Notes: generated by a model not told the origin, from the sequence alone. Shown: positions 12,264 through 21,096, counted from the first letter of the stretch. The stretch: DNA of 64,000 nucleotides from Paenibacillus thermotolerans (GCF_028745515.1 NZ_JAQZSG010000008.1:1-64000), one strand, 5' to 3'. Numbers and translations: made by a program.

Positions 12264-12815
12264 ATGGCTAAGGAACTCGAAAGCAACGTTACGATCAAAA
12301 GCTTTAAGCATGACGGGCATTTGCACCGCATGTGGTACGAAAACTGGCCTGTTCCCGACAATGCGCTGCATCCCGATCACCGTGCGCTGGACTTGAAGGT
12401 TCTGATCAATCACGGTACCCGTATTCGCGAATCGGACGGGAAGGAGTGGATCTCCCGCGTCCCCGGGGTGACCTACTTCGTGCCCGGACAATGGTTTAAT
12501 ATCGTAGCCCTCCTCGAAACGACCGGCGTCCGCTATTACTGCAATATCGCGTCGCCGTTTTACAATTACAACGATGTCATTACGTATATCGACTACGATT
12601 TGGACGTCATCAAGCTGCCGGACGGCACCATCAACGTCGTGGACGAGGAGGAGTACAAAACTCACCGCATCGTATACCAGTATCCGGCCCTGGTGGAAGC
12701 CAAGGTGAAAGAAGGACTTGACGGTCTCGTGGCGTGGATGAAGGACGGAAAGCCTCCCTTTAACGACGAGGAGGCGCTGCGTTACTATGATTTATGGAAG
12801 AACAGGCAAGCTTAG
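12264..12815 (+). CDS. DUF402 nucleoside tri/diphosphate phosphatase (YgaC/Ntdp-like)
   Basis: Protein of 183 residues, close to the length of Bacillus YgaC. DUF402 proteins include enzymes that hydrolyse nucleoside tri- and diphosphates with a divalent metal. Family features seen are KSFKHDGHLHRMW at the start, YYCNIASPFYN and the acidic metal-binding run YIDYDLDVIKLPDG with DEEEYKTH. ATG 12264 begins the family-like sequence; the frame upstream to 12150 lacks support. A terminator follows directly. Confidence 0.88.
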   Translation: MAKELESNVTIKSFKHDGHLHRMWYENWPVPDNALHPDHRALDLKVLINHGTRIRESDGKEWISRVPGVTYFVPGQWFNIVALLETTGVRYYCNIASPFYNYNDVITYIDYDLDVIKLPDGTINVVDEEEYKTHRIVYQYPALVEAKVKEGLDGLVAWMKDGKPPFNDEEALRYYDLWKNRQA

Positions 12816-12818
12816 TGG

Positions 12819-12849
12819 CCCGTACCGGGGGTTGACGGTGCGGGTTTTT
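12819..12849 (+). terminator. Terminator after DUF402 gene
   Basis: CCCGTACCG pairs with CGGTGCGGG (one G-U pair) across eight bases, followed by TTTTTG. Confidence 0.85.
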
Positions 12850-12914
12850 GCCTAAAAACGGGAGTATGAGGAAGACCGGCGCGGCTCTTCAACATGAACC
12901 ACGGAGGCGAGCGC

Positions 12915-14063
12915 ATGACGGATAAATGGCAACTATTAAAAGAAGACATACAACGGGAAGCGCGGAATTTAGGCATAGATAAAATCGGATTCGCCTCGGC
13001 GGAGCCGTTCTTAGAGCTGAAGGAGCTGCTGCTGAAGCACCGCGAAGCGGGGCGGGAATCCGGCTTTGAGGAGCCGGATTTGGACAAGCGGGTATACCCT
13101 CATCTAAGCTTCTCCGGCGGCGAGCCGCGCTCAATCCTTTCGATCGCCGTCGCCTATCCGTCCAAGATGAGCAACCCGCCGAAATCGGAGCCGGGCGCAT
13201 ATCGCGGCATTTTGTCGCGTTCGGCGTGGGGCGACGATTACCACGACGTGCTTAGGGATAGGCTTCGCCGGCTGGAAGAGTTCATCCGGGAGAGAGAGCC
13301 GAATGCGCGCATCGAGTCGATGGTCGATACCGGGGCGCTCGTCGACCGGGCTGTGGCGGAACGGGCGGGCGTCGGTTGGTACGGGAAAAATTGCGCCGTC
13401 ATTACGCCCGAATTCGGTTCATGGGTATACCTCGGCGAGATGATTACCGATATTCCGTTCCCGCCCGACACCCCCGTGACCGAATCGTGCGGCGACTGCA
13501 CGCTGTGCATCGACGCTTGCCCGACGGGAGCGCTTGTCGGCCCCGGGCAGCTCAACGCGTCGCGGTGCGTATCGTTCGTCACCCAAACGAAAGGGTTCGT
13601 CGACGACGAGCTGAAGCGGAAAATCGGCAATCGGCTGTACGGCTGCGATACGTGTCAGATCGTCTGCCCGAAAAATAAAGGGCACAACTGGACGCATCAC
13701 GAGGAGCTCAAGCCGGACCCCGAAATCGCCAAGCCGCTTTTGAAGCCGCTGCTGACGATGAGCAACCGCGAGTTCAAGGAGCGGTTCGGCAAAAGCGCCG
13801 CTTCGTGGCGGGGGAAGAAGCCGATTCAGCGCAACGCGATCATCGCGCTCGGCAACTTTAAGGACGAGTCGGCGGTGCCGCTCCTTATCGATTTGCTGCG
13901 CCGCGACGAACGGCCGGTCATCCGCGGAACCGCCGCCTGGGCTCTGGGCCGGATCGGCGGCCCGGAGGCGCTTGCCGCGCTGGAAGAGGCGGAGGTGCGG
14001 GAAACCGACGAAGAAGCGCTTCGCGAGGTAAAAAAAGCTTTAACCTCAAACCCGGTTTCGTGA
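12915..14063 (+). CDS. queG: Epoxyqueuosine reductase QueG with C-terminal HEAT repeats
   Basis: Cobalamin- and iron-sulfur-dependent enzyme of 382 residues for the last step of queuosine synthesis in tRNA, reducing epoxyqueuosine. The DUF1730 region spans roughly 55-135. Two 4Fe-4S motifs are visible: CGDCTLCIDACPTGA (about 195-209) and YGCDTCQIVCPKNKG. The C-terminus carries PBS-lyase-type HEAT repeats (VPLLIDLLRRDERPVIRGTA and ALGRIGGPEALAALEEAE), as in Gram-positive QueG. ATG 12915 follows GGAGG by six bases. The HD-GYP gene starts 57 bases later. Confidence 0.95.
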   Translation: MTDKWQLLKEDIQREARNLGIDKIGFASAEPFLELKELLLKHREAGRESGFEEPDLDKRVYPHLSFSGGEPRSILSIAVAYPSKMSNPPKSEPGAYRGILSRSAWGDDYHDVLRDRLRRLEEFIREREPNARIESMVDTGALVDRAVAERAGVGWYGKNCAVITPEFGSWVYLGEMITDIPFPPDTPVTESCGDCTLCIDACPTGALVGPGQLNASRCVSFVTQTKGFVDDELKRKIGNRLYGCDTCQIVCPKNKGHNWTHHEELKPDPEIAKPLLKPLLTMSNREFKERFGKSAASWRGKKPIQRNAIIALGNFKDESAVPLLIDLLRRDERPVIRGTAAWALGRIGGPEALAALEEAEVRETDEEALREVKKALTSNPVS

Positions 14064-14119
14064 TAAAATAGCTGATATTGTGTGACATTTTTACCTATGA
14101 TAAACGCGGGGTGCATGTA

Positions 14120-15154
14120 GTGAGGTATGTATCGATAGACTCGCTGGAGCCGGGACAATTTCTGGGCAAAACGATTTTCTCAAACAACGGTACGGTGTTG
14201 TTGTCCGAGGGTGTGCAGCTGACGGTCTTTATGATCAATACACTCCGCAGAATCGGCGTCGCCTTCGTCTATATCAAAGACGAACAGTTCGACGACATTG
14301 AAATTACCGATGTCGTGTCCGATGAGACGAAACGGGCCGTAATGAAGCAGATGAACGATGTGTTCGACTCGGTCCGCTCCGGCAAAGAGTTCAGCTCGAA
14401 GCAAGTGAGCATGACGATCGATATGCTGCTTGATGACGTTATGAAAAATAGAGACGTGTTGATTCAGTTGACGGATATACGCTCGAAGGACAATGCAGCG
14501 TATGTGCACGCCATGAACGTTTGCATGATTTCGTGCGTTATCGGAATGAATATGGGCTTGAATCAAATACAGCTGAAGGAGCTGGCGATCGGCGCCTTGC
14601 TTCACGACATCGGCAAGGTGAATTGGACGCCGGATGACGATGAGAACAGCGATATTAAACGCCATCACACCTGGAGAGGCTTTGAGGCGCTAAAGCTCAA
14701 GCGGGAATACAGTTTGTTGATTGCGCACGTTGCGTTCCAGCATCATGAGCATGTGGACGGTACGGGATTGCCGAGAGGCGTCACGGGCGAGTCGATGCAT
14801 CCGTATGCGAAAATTGTGGCCGTAGCGAACACATATGACAATTTATTGGCGGGGTACGACGAATCGGGCAAACGAATGCTTCCGCACGAGGCGTGCGAGC
14901 GGATTATGGCGATGACCGGCAAGCAGCTCGACAAGGAGGTAATCGTCGAGTTTATGAAGACGGTGTCCGTGTATCCGTCGGGAACGTCGGTGCGGCTCAC
15001 GAATAAAGAAATCGGCGTTGTCGTCGGCCAGCATCGGGGGCTACCGGGACGTCCGGTCGTCCGGGTCGTAAAGCAGGATGACAATGAGCTGGAAGTGAAA
15101 GAGTTCGACCTTGCCAAAATACCGACATTGTTTATCGATGCTGTACTGACTTAA
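14120..15154 (+). CDS. HD-GYP domain protein, probable cyclic-di-GMP phosphodiesterase
   Basis: Protein of 344 residues. An N-terminal domain (YVSIDSLEPGQFLGKTIFSN, the DUF3391-like start common in these proteins) precedes an HD-GYP domain. Metal and catalytic motifs are ALLHDIGKVNW and HHEHVDGTGLPRG, the latter a GYP variant reading GLP. A C-terminal segment (SVRLTNKEIGVVVGQ) is the usual tail. The start is GTG 14120, matching family N-termini; the open frame runs back to 14078. Hydrolysis of c-di-GMP is the known role of the family; the variant motif leaves activity unproven. Confidence 0.9.
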   Translation: MRYVSIDSLEPGQFLGKTIFSNNGTVLLSEGVQLTVFMINTLRRIGVAFVYIKDEQFDDIEITDVVSDETKRAVMKQMNDVFDSVRSGKEFSSKQVSMTIDMLLDDVMKNRDVLIQLTDIRSKDNAAYVHAMNVCMISCVIGMNMGLNQIQLKELAIGALLHDIGKVNWTPDDDENSDIKRHHTWRGFEALKLKREYSLLIAHVAFQHHEHVDGTGLPRGVTGESMHPYAKIVAVANTYDNLLAGYDESGKRMLPHEACERIMAMTGKQLDKEVIVEFMKTVSVYPSGTSVRLTNKEIGVVVGQHRGLPGRPVVRVVKQDDNELEVKEFDLAKIPTLFIDAVLT

Positions 15155-15158
15155 GCGG

Positions 15159-15188
15159 ATGCCCCGAGAACGACTTCGGGGCATTTTT
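15159..15188 (+). terminator. Terminator after HD-GYP gene
   Basis: ATGCCCCGA and TCGGGGCAT form the stem around GAACGACT, followed by TTTTTAA. Confidence 0.85.
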
Positions 15189-15293
15189 AATTGGGGAAAG
15201 TTTACAATTGCGTTTGTGTCGACACGATCAGACATGCTATGATGAGTGGAAGCAATCCCGCTTACCGGGACATCATTACTAGAGGTGGTCTGC

Positions 15294-15506
15294 ATGGATA
15301 TCGTTATCCCGATTATTACGCTGATTGTGGGGTTGATTGGCGGTTTTTTTATAGGTGTGTATTATTTGCGCAAACAGATGGAGGCTATGCAAAATAATCC
15401 CGAAATGCTGAGGGAAATGGCCAAAAAGATGGGCTACAACGTCAATCAAAAACAGATGAACCAAATGCAGCAAATGCTGAGGAACAAACAAAACCGAAGA
15501 AAATAA
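15294..15506 (+). CDS. yneF: YneF family (UPF0154) small membrane protein
   Basis: Protein of 70 residues. One N-terminal transmembrane helix (IVIPIITLIVGLIGGFFIGVYYL without break) is followed by a basic, Gln/Met-rich tail with NPEMLREMAKKMGYNVNQKQ, which is the hallmark of YneF/UPF0154 in Bacillales. ATG 15294 follows AGAGGTGG. Function is unknown in the family. It precedes folE by 24 bases and is probably co-transcribed. Confidence 0.92.
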   Translation: MDIVIPIITLIVGLIGGFFIGVYYLRKQMEAMQNNPEMLREMAKKMGYNVNQKQMNQMQQMLRNKQNRRK

Positions 15507-15530
15507 AGACATGGGCTTGGAGGGGACAGG

Positions 15531-16169
15531 TTGAGAGACTACGAACAATTCGAACCGCGCAATCCGGCAGGGGATGTGAAGCATTATATAAACTCGAGAG
15601 TGAATGACAATCGAGAGCTGATCGAACACCATATCCGGGAAATATTGCGGCTGATCGGCGAGGATCCGGACCGCGAAGGGCTGGTGGATACGCCGAAGCG
15701 GGTAAGGCGCATGTACGAAGAAATTTTCGCAGGGTATGAGGTCGACCCTCGGGAGGTGCTTGGCGTTTCGTTCGACGAGCAGCACGAGGAGCTCGTGATC
15801 GTCAAGGATATCGTATACTACTCTCAATGCGAGCATCATATGGCGCCGTTCTTCGGCAAGGTGCACATCGGGTACATTCCCAGCGGCCGCATTGCGGGCT
15901 TAAGCAAGTTTGCAAGGCTCGTCGAAGCGGTAGCCCGCAGGCTTCAGGTACAAGAGCGTATTACATCGGAGATCGCCGATATTTTTGAAGAGGTGCTGAA
16001 GCCTCATGGCGTTATGGTCGTTGTGGAAGGAGAGCATCTGTGCATGTGCGCCCGCGGCGTAAAAAAGCCGGGCTCGCTAACCGTCACATCGGCCGTCCGC
16101 GGTCAGTTCCGCAAGGATCCCGCGCTCCGTGCGGAGTTTATGTCGCTGCTGCGGCAAGGTGAACGGTAA
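15531..16169 (+). CDS. folE: GTP cyclohydrolase I (FolE)
   Basis: First enzyme of tetrahydrofolate synthesis, turning GTP into dihydroneopterin triphosphate. The 212-residue protein has the zinc ligands in [12 protein letters not shown] and EHLCMCARG, the substrate-binding [10 protein letters not shown] segment and the C-terminal signature [10 protein letters not shown]. The start codon is TTG 15531, preceded by GGAGGGG at good spacing; the N-terminal extension before [16 protein letters not shown] is somewhat long for the family. A terminator follows. Confidence 0.96.
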   Translation: MRDYEQFEPRNPAGDVKHYINSRVNDNRELIEHHIREILRLIGEDPDREGLVDTPKRVRRMYEEIFAGYEVDPREVLGVSFDEQHEELVIVKDIVYYSQCEHHMAPFFGKVHIGYIPSGRIAGLSKFARLVEAVARRLQVQERITSEIADIFEEVLKPHGVMVVVEGEHLCMCARGVKKPGSLTVTSAVRGQFRKDPALRAEFMSLLRQGER

Positions 16170-16193
16170 TTTGGAATTTGTGCAAGGCATATG

Positions 16194-16234
16194 CGAGACT
16201 GCCGAGTTTTTGACCGGCAGTCTCGGTGTTTTTT
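16194..16234 (+). terminator. folE terminator
   Basis: CGAGACTGCCG and CGGCAGTCTCG are perfect arms, followed by GTGTTTTTT. Confidence 0.9.
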
Positions 16235-16342
16235 CGGATTCTTCGCGAAAACCATACCGGGTCGGTTCAATAAAGTTGTGTGGTACCGCGGGTCATTTTT
16301 TGGTAATGTGGTGAAAAGGAATTTTTCGGAGAGGTGTAAGAG

Positions 16343-16471
16343 GTGAACCTTTCTCATCTGACGAAGTGGATCGGCATATTGTTTCTTGCATTATCGGCTT
16401 TGTGGATTTCGGCTTATTTTGCGGTCATGATCGGGTTACCATATATTTTTCAATTCATATCGTGCTTTTAA
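16343..16471 (+). CDS. Putative small hydrophobic peptide, 42 residues
   Basis: GTG start after GAGAGGTG and a short purine tract. The peptide begins MNLSHLTKWIGILFLALSAL and continues with a second hydrophobic half (WISAYFAVMIGLPYIFQF), so it is a membrane peptide if made. I do not recognise a family. It lies between the folE terminator and the type I toxin region, and could be part of that AT-rich islet. Short length makes chance possible. Confidence 0.4.
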   Translation: MNLSHLTKWIGILFLALSALWISAYFAVMIGLPYIFQFISCF

Positions 16472-16566
16472 AAAAAGAGGTCCCTCGAGGAAGTCTTTTT
16501 CTTTGGCGGGCCCTTTCGCCGCAGACGATATCTTGGAGGATAACGAGTGACGATAAGCAAGAACTC

Positions 16567-16595
16567 TTGTGCGCGTCCTTAAAGTAGAATAAAAT
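16567..16595 (+). promoter_or_regulatory. Possible promoter of the toxin mRNA
   Basis: TTGTGC, a 17-base spacer and TAAAAT, about 55 bases before the toxin start. The -35 is weak and the -10 is good. Confidence 0.4.
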
Positions 16596-16650
16596 GGAAA
16601 TACAATTGAATCTTGGGTGGGCTTGGCTTCCCTTCGAAAGGAGGTGAGCC

Positions 16651-16746
16651 ATGGAAGTTAAAGATGCGATTCTCATCATGATTGGTTTTGCTACATTTGT
16701 AATTGCACTTTTAACATACATCGGGAACAACTACAAGAGAAAGTAA
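16651..16746 (+). CDS. Holin-like type I toxin peptide (BsrE/TxpA family)
   Basis: Peptide of 31 residues with the family pattern: a short acidic/basic start (MEVKDAIL), one transmembrane helix (IMIGFATFVIALLTYIG) and a polar, basic end (NNYKRK). Bacillus BsrE has the same plan, including the ALLTYI motif. The ribosome binding site AAAGGAGGTGAG is very strong, typical of these toxins whose translation is controlled by RNA. Such peptides depolarise or perturb the membrane and are silenced by an antisense RNA. A hairpin terminator directly follows. Confidence 0.8.
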   Translation: MEVKDAILIMIGFATFVIALLTYIGNNYKRK

Positions 16747-16785
16747 AATCCCACCCCTAGGTTGCAGCCGAAGGTGGGATTTTCT
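16745..16785. terminator. Bidirectional terminator at the toxin 3' end
   Basis: AAAATCCCACC (16745-16755) and GGTGGGATTTT (16773-16783) are perfect arms. T's on either side allow it to end both the toxin mRNA and an opposing RNA. Confidence 0.8.
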
Positions 16786-16860
16786 CCGTTTGATCAACTC
16801 AGAAGGGGAACCCATCCGAGCCAATTGTTGAGGCCAAGTGTTCCAGCACTTGGTCTTGTT
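16745..16860 (-). ncRNA. Putative antisense RNA antitoxin
   Basis: On the minus strand TTGTCG (16890-16895), a 17-base spacer and TATTCT (16867-16872) form a plausible promoter. A transcript from about 16860 would contain a hairpin (CCAAGTG/CACTTGG, 16834-16853) and end at the shared terminator, overlapping the toxin mRNA 3' end. This layout is the one known for type I systems in Bacillus. The RNA itself is inferred; extents are approximate. Confidence 0.4.
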
Positions 16861-16866
16861 ATTCAA

Positions 16867-16895
16867 AGAATATCATACTCAGAACAAACCGACAA
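16867..16895 (-). promoter_or_regulatory. Putative antitoxin RNA promoter
   Basis: Minus-strand TTGTCG and TATTCT, 17 bases apart, each matching four of six consensus positions. Confidence 0.4.
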
Positions 16896-16965
16896 GAATA
16901 CTGATATCACATTTTTTTCAAGATGTCAGGGGCTTCGGATGCCACTATAGAAAGGAATCGATAAA

Positions 16966-17439
16966 TTGATCGTTTTAAGACTTACTCAAGCCTTATTAAA
17001 GGATATGAAGACGACTCCAGTAGAAGCGGACAATGTGCCTAGCCTCTTTAGTTGGCACGTAAATATTTATCATTTAAATAAACGAAAACATATTGTCTTT
17101 GTGAATGATTTGACTCGATTGTCTGTAATTATCGACGGAGTTAGAACCGGACAATTAACTCAGTTGAAAGAAAAATTTATTAACACTCTTGGGGAGTACC
17201 TGCAATCCGAGGGTGTTAAAGCAAGTGATATTGATTCATATTTACAGAACGGATCGGAGATCGCCATATCAAAGACAAATAGCAGAAGCGTGTTAGGAAC
17301 GATGAACGAAGTTACATTTTTCAGTGAAGATGATTTTATTGATAACATTGCTCGAATGAAGTGGCTGAATCGATTGATTCATAAACCGATAAATTATCAT
17401 GAGCCAATTCAAGTGTTTAAGGAAGCAATTGGGAAGTAA
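16966..17439 (+). CDS. DUF6933-like protein of unknown function
   Basis: Protein of 157 residues, apparently soluble. Its start IVLRLTQALLKDM, then SLFSWHVNIYHLNKRKHIVFVNDLTRLSVII, resembles the DUF6933 family, whose members bind nothing known and are often strain-specific. The start is TTG 16966 with AAAGG about nine bases upstream. Base composition is clearly more AT-rich than neighbouring genes, which together with the adjacent type I toxin suggests acquired DNA. It converges on the ger operon. Confidence 0.7.
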   Translation: MIVLRLTQALLKDMKTTPVEADNVPSLFSWHVNIYHLNKRKHIVFVNDLTRLSVIIDGVRTGQLTQLKEKFINTLGEYLQSEGVKASDIDSYLQNGSEIAISKTNSRSVLGTMNEVTFFSEDDFIDNIARMKWLNRLIHKPINYHEPIQVFKEAIGK

Positions 17440-17492
17440 GGTTCGCGCCGAAGTCGAAGACGGTCGGACATCGGCGGCGAACAAATACAAAA

Positions 17493-18581
17493 TTACTTAA
17501 TTAACCCCGTGCCTTCCATATTAACTTTTGCCTTCACGTTGAAAACAATGTCCGGATAAAGCTTTTTCCAATCTTCCCAGTCCTTTTGTCCATGATGGCG
17601 GGTAGCGATATATCTTAAGCCGAATCCGACGGGATCGACGTCGTGCTTTTGCAGCTTTTTTAAAACCTCGGTCATACTTTCTTCGACAATTTTTGCCGCT
17701 GCCTTTTCCAATCGGCTCCATTCCTTGTCGTACAGATCGCCGCCGGCTTCCTCCGCAACACCCCTAATGTTAACGTTCAAATTGACGGAAGGTCTTTTGT
17801 TCGGTGGTGTGGAAATCGTATATTTCAGCTTTAGATCTTGCACCGATAAAGTGAAAGACGGGGTGGAACGGTTTACCCGGATTTCAAAGCGGGAATTTTT
17901 TCGAACCAGTTGATTAAAGATTCTGGTTTCGTTAGGCGACAGGACGACCTTCTCCTCATTCTTATTGTAAACGGCGACTTGATTAATCTCATAAGTTTCC
18001 TTCTTCGGCTTAATAATCGGAAGGTAAGGGTCTTTGCCGGTTTCCTTCAGTCTGCGGAACAAATCGAATAAGTATGCCGTTACAATATAGGACGATTCGG
18101 TCCCTTCGCGCCCGAAGCTGAGAAACAGCGCGTTTCCCGGAAGCCGTTCGGATTTCGGAGCAATCTTGATAATTTCTGAAGCCGTCGGGTCCGCAATAGC
18201 GACATAGCTGACCTGTTGAATGTCCCTTCTTCGAACAAACCAGTCCGTGATCTCGATGAGGGAGCTTCCGGCGATTTCTTTGCCAAGCAGAATCATTTTT
18301 AAATGGCCGAAGTCAAGCTCTTTGTCCACGTCCGATTTCATCAACCGAACGGCCTCGGATATCGTATTTCCTTCCTCCGTAATCAGCTGAAACGATTCGT
18401 CGCCCGGCTTGATGTTAGGGGACGGGATCGCAAGCTTTATAGTAACGCGAAGCTTCTTCGCTTCTCCTTTGTCTATTCCGATCGCTACTACGAAGAACCT
18501 CTTATCAAGATCTTTAAACCCGCATCCGCCGAGGATCGCGGCAACCATTACAATCGATAAGGCGACCCGCCATTTACGCAT
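17493..18581 (-). CDS. Spore germination lipoprotein, Ger(x)C family
   Basis: C subunit of a GerA-type nutrient receptor in the spore inner membrane, 362 residues. The signal peptide ends in a lipobox (AAILGGCGF), giving a diacylglyceryl-Cys. Family features are DLDKRFFVVAIGIDKG, the DFGHLKMILLGKEIA segment of domain 1 and the C-terminal domain with GFGLRYIATRHHGQKDWEDWKKLYPD. It is the last gene of the operon and overlaps the B-subunit gene by eight bases. Expression in the forespore is expected from the family. Confidence 0.93.
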   Translation of the reverse strand: MRKWRVALSIVMVAAILGGCGFKDLDKRFFVVAIGIDKGEAKKLRVTIKLAIPSPNIKPGDESFQLITEEGNTISEAVRLMKSDVDKELDFGHLKMILLGKEIAGSSLIEITDWFVRRRDIQQVSYVAIADPTASEIIKIAPKSERLPGNALFLSFGREGTESSYIVTAYLFDLFRRLKETGKDPYLPIIKPKKETYEINQVAVYNKNEEKVVLSPNETRIFNQLVRKNSRFEIRVNRSTPSFTLSVQDLKLKYTISTPPNKRPSVNLNVNIRGVAEEAGGDLYDKEWSRLEKAAAKIVEESMTEVLKKLQKHDVDPVGFGLRYIATRHHGQKDWEDWKKLYPDIVFNVKAKVNMEGTGLIK

Positions 18582-19665
18582 GTTTGCTCCTCCAACCTAA
18601 GAAAGCTACCAAACCTACGAGAAATATTTCTACAGGGAGTCTGAGATTAAACCAATAAGCGGCTGTATTTACAAGCTCCTTCTCATTGATAACGGAACCG
18701 TACAGCAAGCTTCCGGCACCTACGGCAAGGGAGACCGCCCAATTGAAAATGCGTATTCTTTTTTTATTTTGGCCCAGGCGCTTGCGGAAGCATGAACGGA
18801 TCAGAGTCAATCCGATGTTCCATGTGAGCGTCGTGAACAAGAGCGCGAGTCCGATATACATAAATAGAAACACAAAAAGAACGCGCTCGATAAAGCCGAA
18901 GTGCATAATTATGGAATCGGCGGTGCTGAACCATACAAAAATGTATTCATTCACCGCTTGCGTGCCGTGAAATCCGATCGGAACAAAAAATGAGGTAAAG
19001 CAAATGATCGTCCCCATGACCGGAATAAGCCACAGATGCTTCACTCGGGTGTCCTTATACAATCGATTGGTTAAAGCCAGGTTCAAATAGCCGGTAAAAA
19101 TATAAGAGGCAGCCGACATCGACTGCCAGGACGGCGGACGCAACATATAGTCGGACATGGACCGGACGGCATCCCAATCCATCAGCTCGTTGGACAACGC
19201 CTTGAACGTGATGAATGCAATGAAAGGAAGACTCAATAAAATCCCGATTTCCATTACATTCACGACAGCCAGCTGCTTCCGCGTCGAAGACCAGCAAGTA
19301 ACGAGGATGGAGCATAACAGCAGCAGCACCCTCGGTATATCCGGACTGATGACTCTTACCGCAATCAACGAAAAGGCAGCCAGGATAACGGTTCCGGCAA
19401 TAAACCACATGATGCCGAGAAAGATTTGCAGGGGAACCCGAAGCCAGGACGTCAAAAACCGTTCTAATATTTCCGGCAATCCGAGACCCGGAAATCGAGA
19501 CATTCCTTTCGTAAACAGAAATGCAAGCAAGGTACCCAGCGGGATGCAAATCATCATCGCCGTAATCGCTCCGTCGAAACGTTCTTCGAGAAGAAGCCTG
19601 GGAACGAAGAAAATGGTATTGATGACCATCGTAAGGATGACCGGGTAATAAAAATAACGGCTCAA
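18574..19665 (-). CDS. Spore germination permease, GerAB type
   Basis: B subunit of the GerA receptor, 363 residues with about ten transmembrane segments of the APC superfamily. It is the subunit that binds the nutrient in studied receptors. Recognisable parts are VILTMVINTIFFVPRLLLEERFDGA near the N-terminus, in two stretches, and RFPGLGLPEILERFL. It overlaps gerAA by four bases (ATGA) and the C gene by eight, so all three are coupled. The germinant cannot be predicted. Confidence 0.93.
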   Translation of the reverse strand: MSRYFYYPVILTMVINTIFFVPRLLLEERFDGAITAMMICIPLGTLLAFLFTKGMSRFPGLGLPEILERFLTSWLRVPLQIFLGIMWFIAGTVILAAFSLIAVRVISPDIPRVLLLLCSILVTCWSSTRKQLAVVNVMEIGILLSLPFIAFITFKALSNELMDWDAVRSMSDYMLRPPSWQSMSAASYIFTGYLNLALTNRLYKDTRVKHLWLIPVMGTIICFTSFFVPIGFHGTQAVNEYIFVWFSTADSIIMHFGFIERVLFVFLFMYIGLALLFTTLTWNIGLTLIRSCFRKRLGQNKKRIRIFNWAVSLAVGAGSLLYGSVINEKELVNTAAYWFNLRLPVEIFLVGLVAFLGWRSKHA

Positions 19666-21008
19666 TACGGATCCCCTTCCTTATACCCCGACACGGCCGG
19701 TTCTCCGAGAAACAATCGCAGAAAAGGCTCGCCAAAGCTTTGAAGATTCGCCATATACATCATGAAGCAGAATAAACCGGCCACTAAGCCGTACATGCCG
19801 AAAAAAGTAGCCAGAACAATCATGGGGTACTTAACAATCCGGAACGCAAAGCTCATCGTGTTGATCGGAATGACAAAGTTGGCGATGGCGACGACCGACG
19901 TAATAATGATCATGATGCTGCTGACAAGCCCTGCTTGCTGCGCTGCCTGTCCCAAAATAAGTCCCCCGACGGTTGTCGCCGTGGAGCCGATATACCGAGG
20001 TAAACGAATGCTCGCTTCGATTAACGCCTCAATCATGAAGAGCATGATTAAGACCTCGATATAGGAAGGATAAGGCACGGCCGCGCGGCTTCCGGCGATC
20101 GACAGCGTGAACTGCACCCTGAAAATTTCGGGGTTATAAGAGACGATGGCAATATAGGCGGCAGGGAGCGTGATGGTCAGCAGTAAAGCGATGTAACGCA
20201 ATGCGACAAGCACGCGCGAAACAAGAAACGGCTGATATATATCATCCATCGCTGTCATAAAGTCGTAGAATACGGCAGGAGCAATGATGCAAAACGGAGT
20301 TCCCTGCACCAAAATAACGATTTTTCCTTGCGCAAGATTTAAGGCGATCCGATCCGGCCTTTCCGTCAGCATCGTTATCGGAAAGAGCCGAAACTTCTTC
20401 TCTGAAATGATGGCTTCTAACTGCCCGGCGGCTTGAACGACTTCCGCATCAAGAAGGGCCAGCTGGTTTTTGATTTTAGCCAATATCTCCATGTTTGCCT
20501 TGGTTTTATCGTATAAAATGGAGATTTTCGTCTGTGAAACTTTACCTGCCGATTGTTTTTCGGCGACAAGCGTTGCAGCCGGGTATCTTTGTCTAATAAT
20601 GTGTAAGTTCGTGTCGATATTTTCACTCAAGGCGGTTTGCGGGCCTTGCACCGTCGTTTCGGATTTCGGTTCGAGCGGTTGATCGGATACCGCCTTGCTT
20701 GCGTAAAGAATAAAAACATCATCGCGGAAGACGATGGCGGCATAGCCGCCCAGCAGATTTTTTAACAAATCGTCCGACGGAGCGAGAGGTCGGCAGGACA
20801 GTGTCGAATGAAGGACGTTATAGAAGGAATCCTCCGAATTGCAATTAATAAACGGCTTAATAATACTGTTATGTAAAATGCCGTGATCGCACAAGGAAGA
20901 AAAAAATACGATTTCGATCTCCAGCTGCCCGTTTTGGAGCTTCTCTCGTTTCATATCCTGCGACGATTCGAGCTGATATTGCAAAGCTTTTATCGTTTCG
21001 TTCGTCAT
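19662..21008 (-). CDS. Spore germination protein, GerAA type
   Basis: A subunit of the GerA receptor, about 448 residues. The N-terminal soluble domain is followed by five membrane segments after residue 260; family hallmarks are FFSSLCDHGILHN, ERPDRIALNLAQGKI and GGLILGQAAQQAGLVS. The start ATG 21008 has GGTGGAGG 11 bases upstream; ATG 21029 is possible but has no ribosome site. First gene of gerAA-gerAB-gerAC. The presence of this operon says the organism makes endospores. The order and overlaps are those of complete receptors, with no sign of decay. Confidence 0.93.
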   Translation of the reverse strand: MTNETIKALQYQLESSQDMKREKLQNGQLEIEIVFFSSLCDHGILHNSIIKPFINCNSEDSFYNVLHSTLSCRPLAPSDDLLKNLLGGYAAIVFRDDVFILYASKAVSDQPLEPKSETTVQGPQTALSENIDTNLHIIRQRYPAATLVAEKQSAGKVSQTKISILYDKTKANMEILAKIKNQLALLDAEVVQAAGQLEAIISEKKFRLFPITMLTERPDRIALNLAQGKIVILVQGTPFCIIAPAVFYDFMTAMDDIYQPFLVSRVLVALRYIALLLTITLPAAYIAIVSYNPEIFRVQFTLSIAGSRAAVPYPSYIEVLIMLFMIEALIEASIRLPRYIGSTATTVGGLILGQAAQQAGLVSSIMIIITSVVAIANFVIPINTMSFAFRIVKYPMIVLATFFGMYGLVAGLFCFMMYMANLQSFGEPFLRLFLGEPAVSGYKEGDPY

Positions 21009-21050
21009 GGCTTCGAGTGCCTCCACCATTATTTGGTCCGTTTAGTTTGT

Positions 21051-21096
21051 CACCGCTCTCTCTTTGCAATACATATTTTTATTGAATAGAGCGGTG
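21051..21096. promoter_or_regulatory. Nine-base inverted repeat in the ger operon leader
   Basis: CACCGCTCT (21051-21059) and AGAGCGGTG (21088-21096) are perfect arms separated by 28 AT-rich bases. It lies 43 bases upstream of the gerAA start. It could be an operator spanning the promoter or a leader hairpin. I cannot identify a sigma-G promoter with certainty. Confidence 0.45.

Noticed and set aside
16630-16785. Leader peptide or riboswitch
   Set aside because: The short frame matches holin-like toxins in length and motif, and no conserved riboswitch core was recognised.
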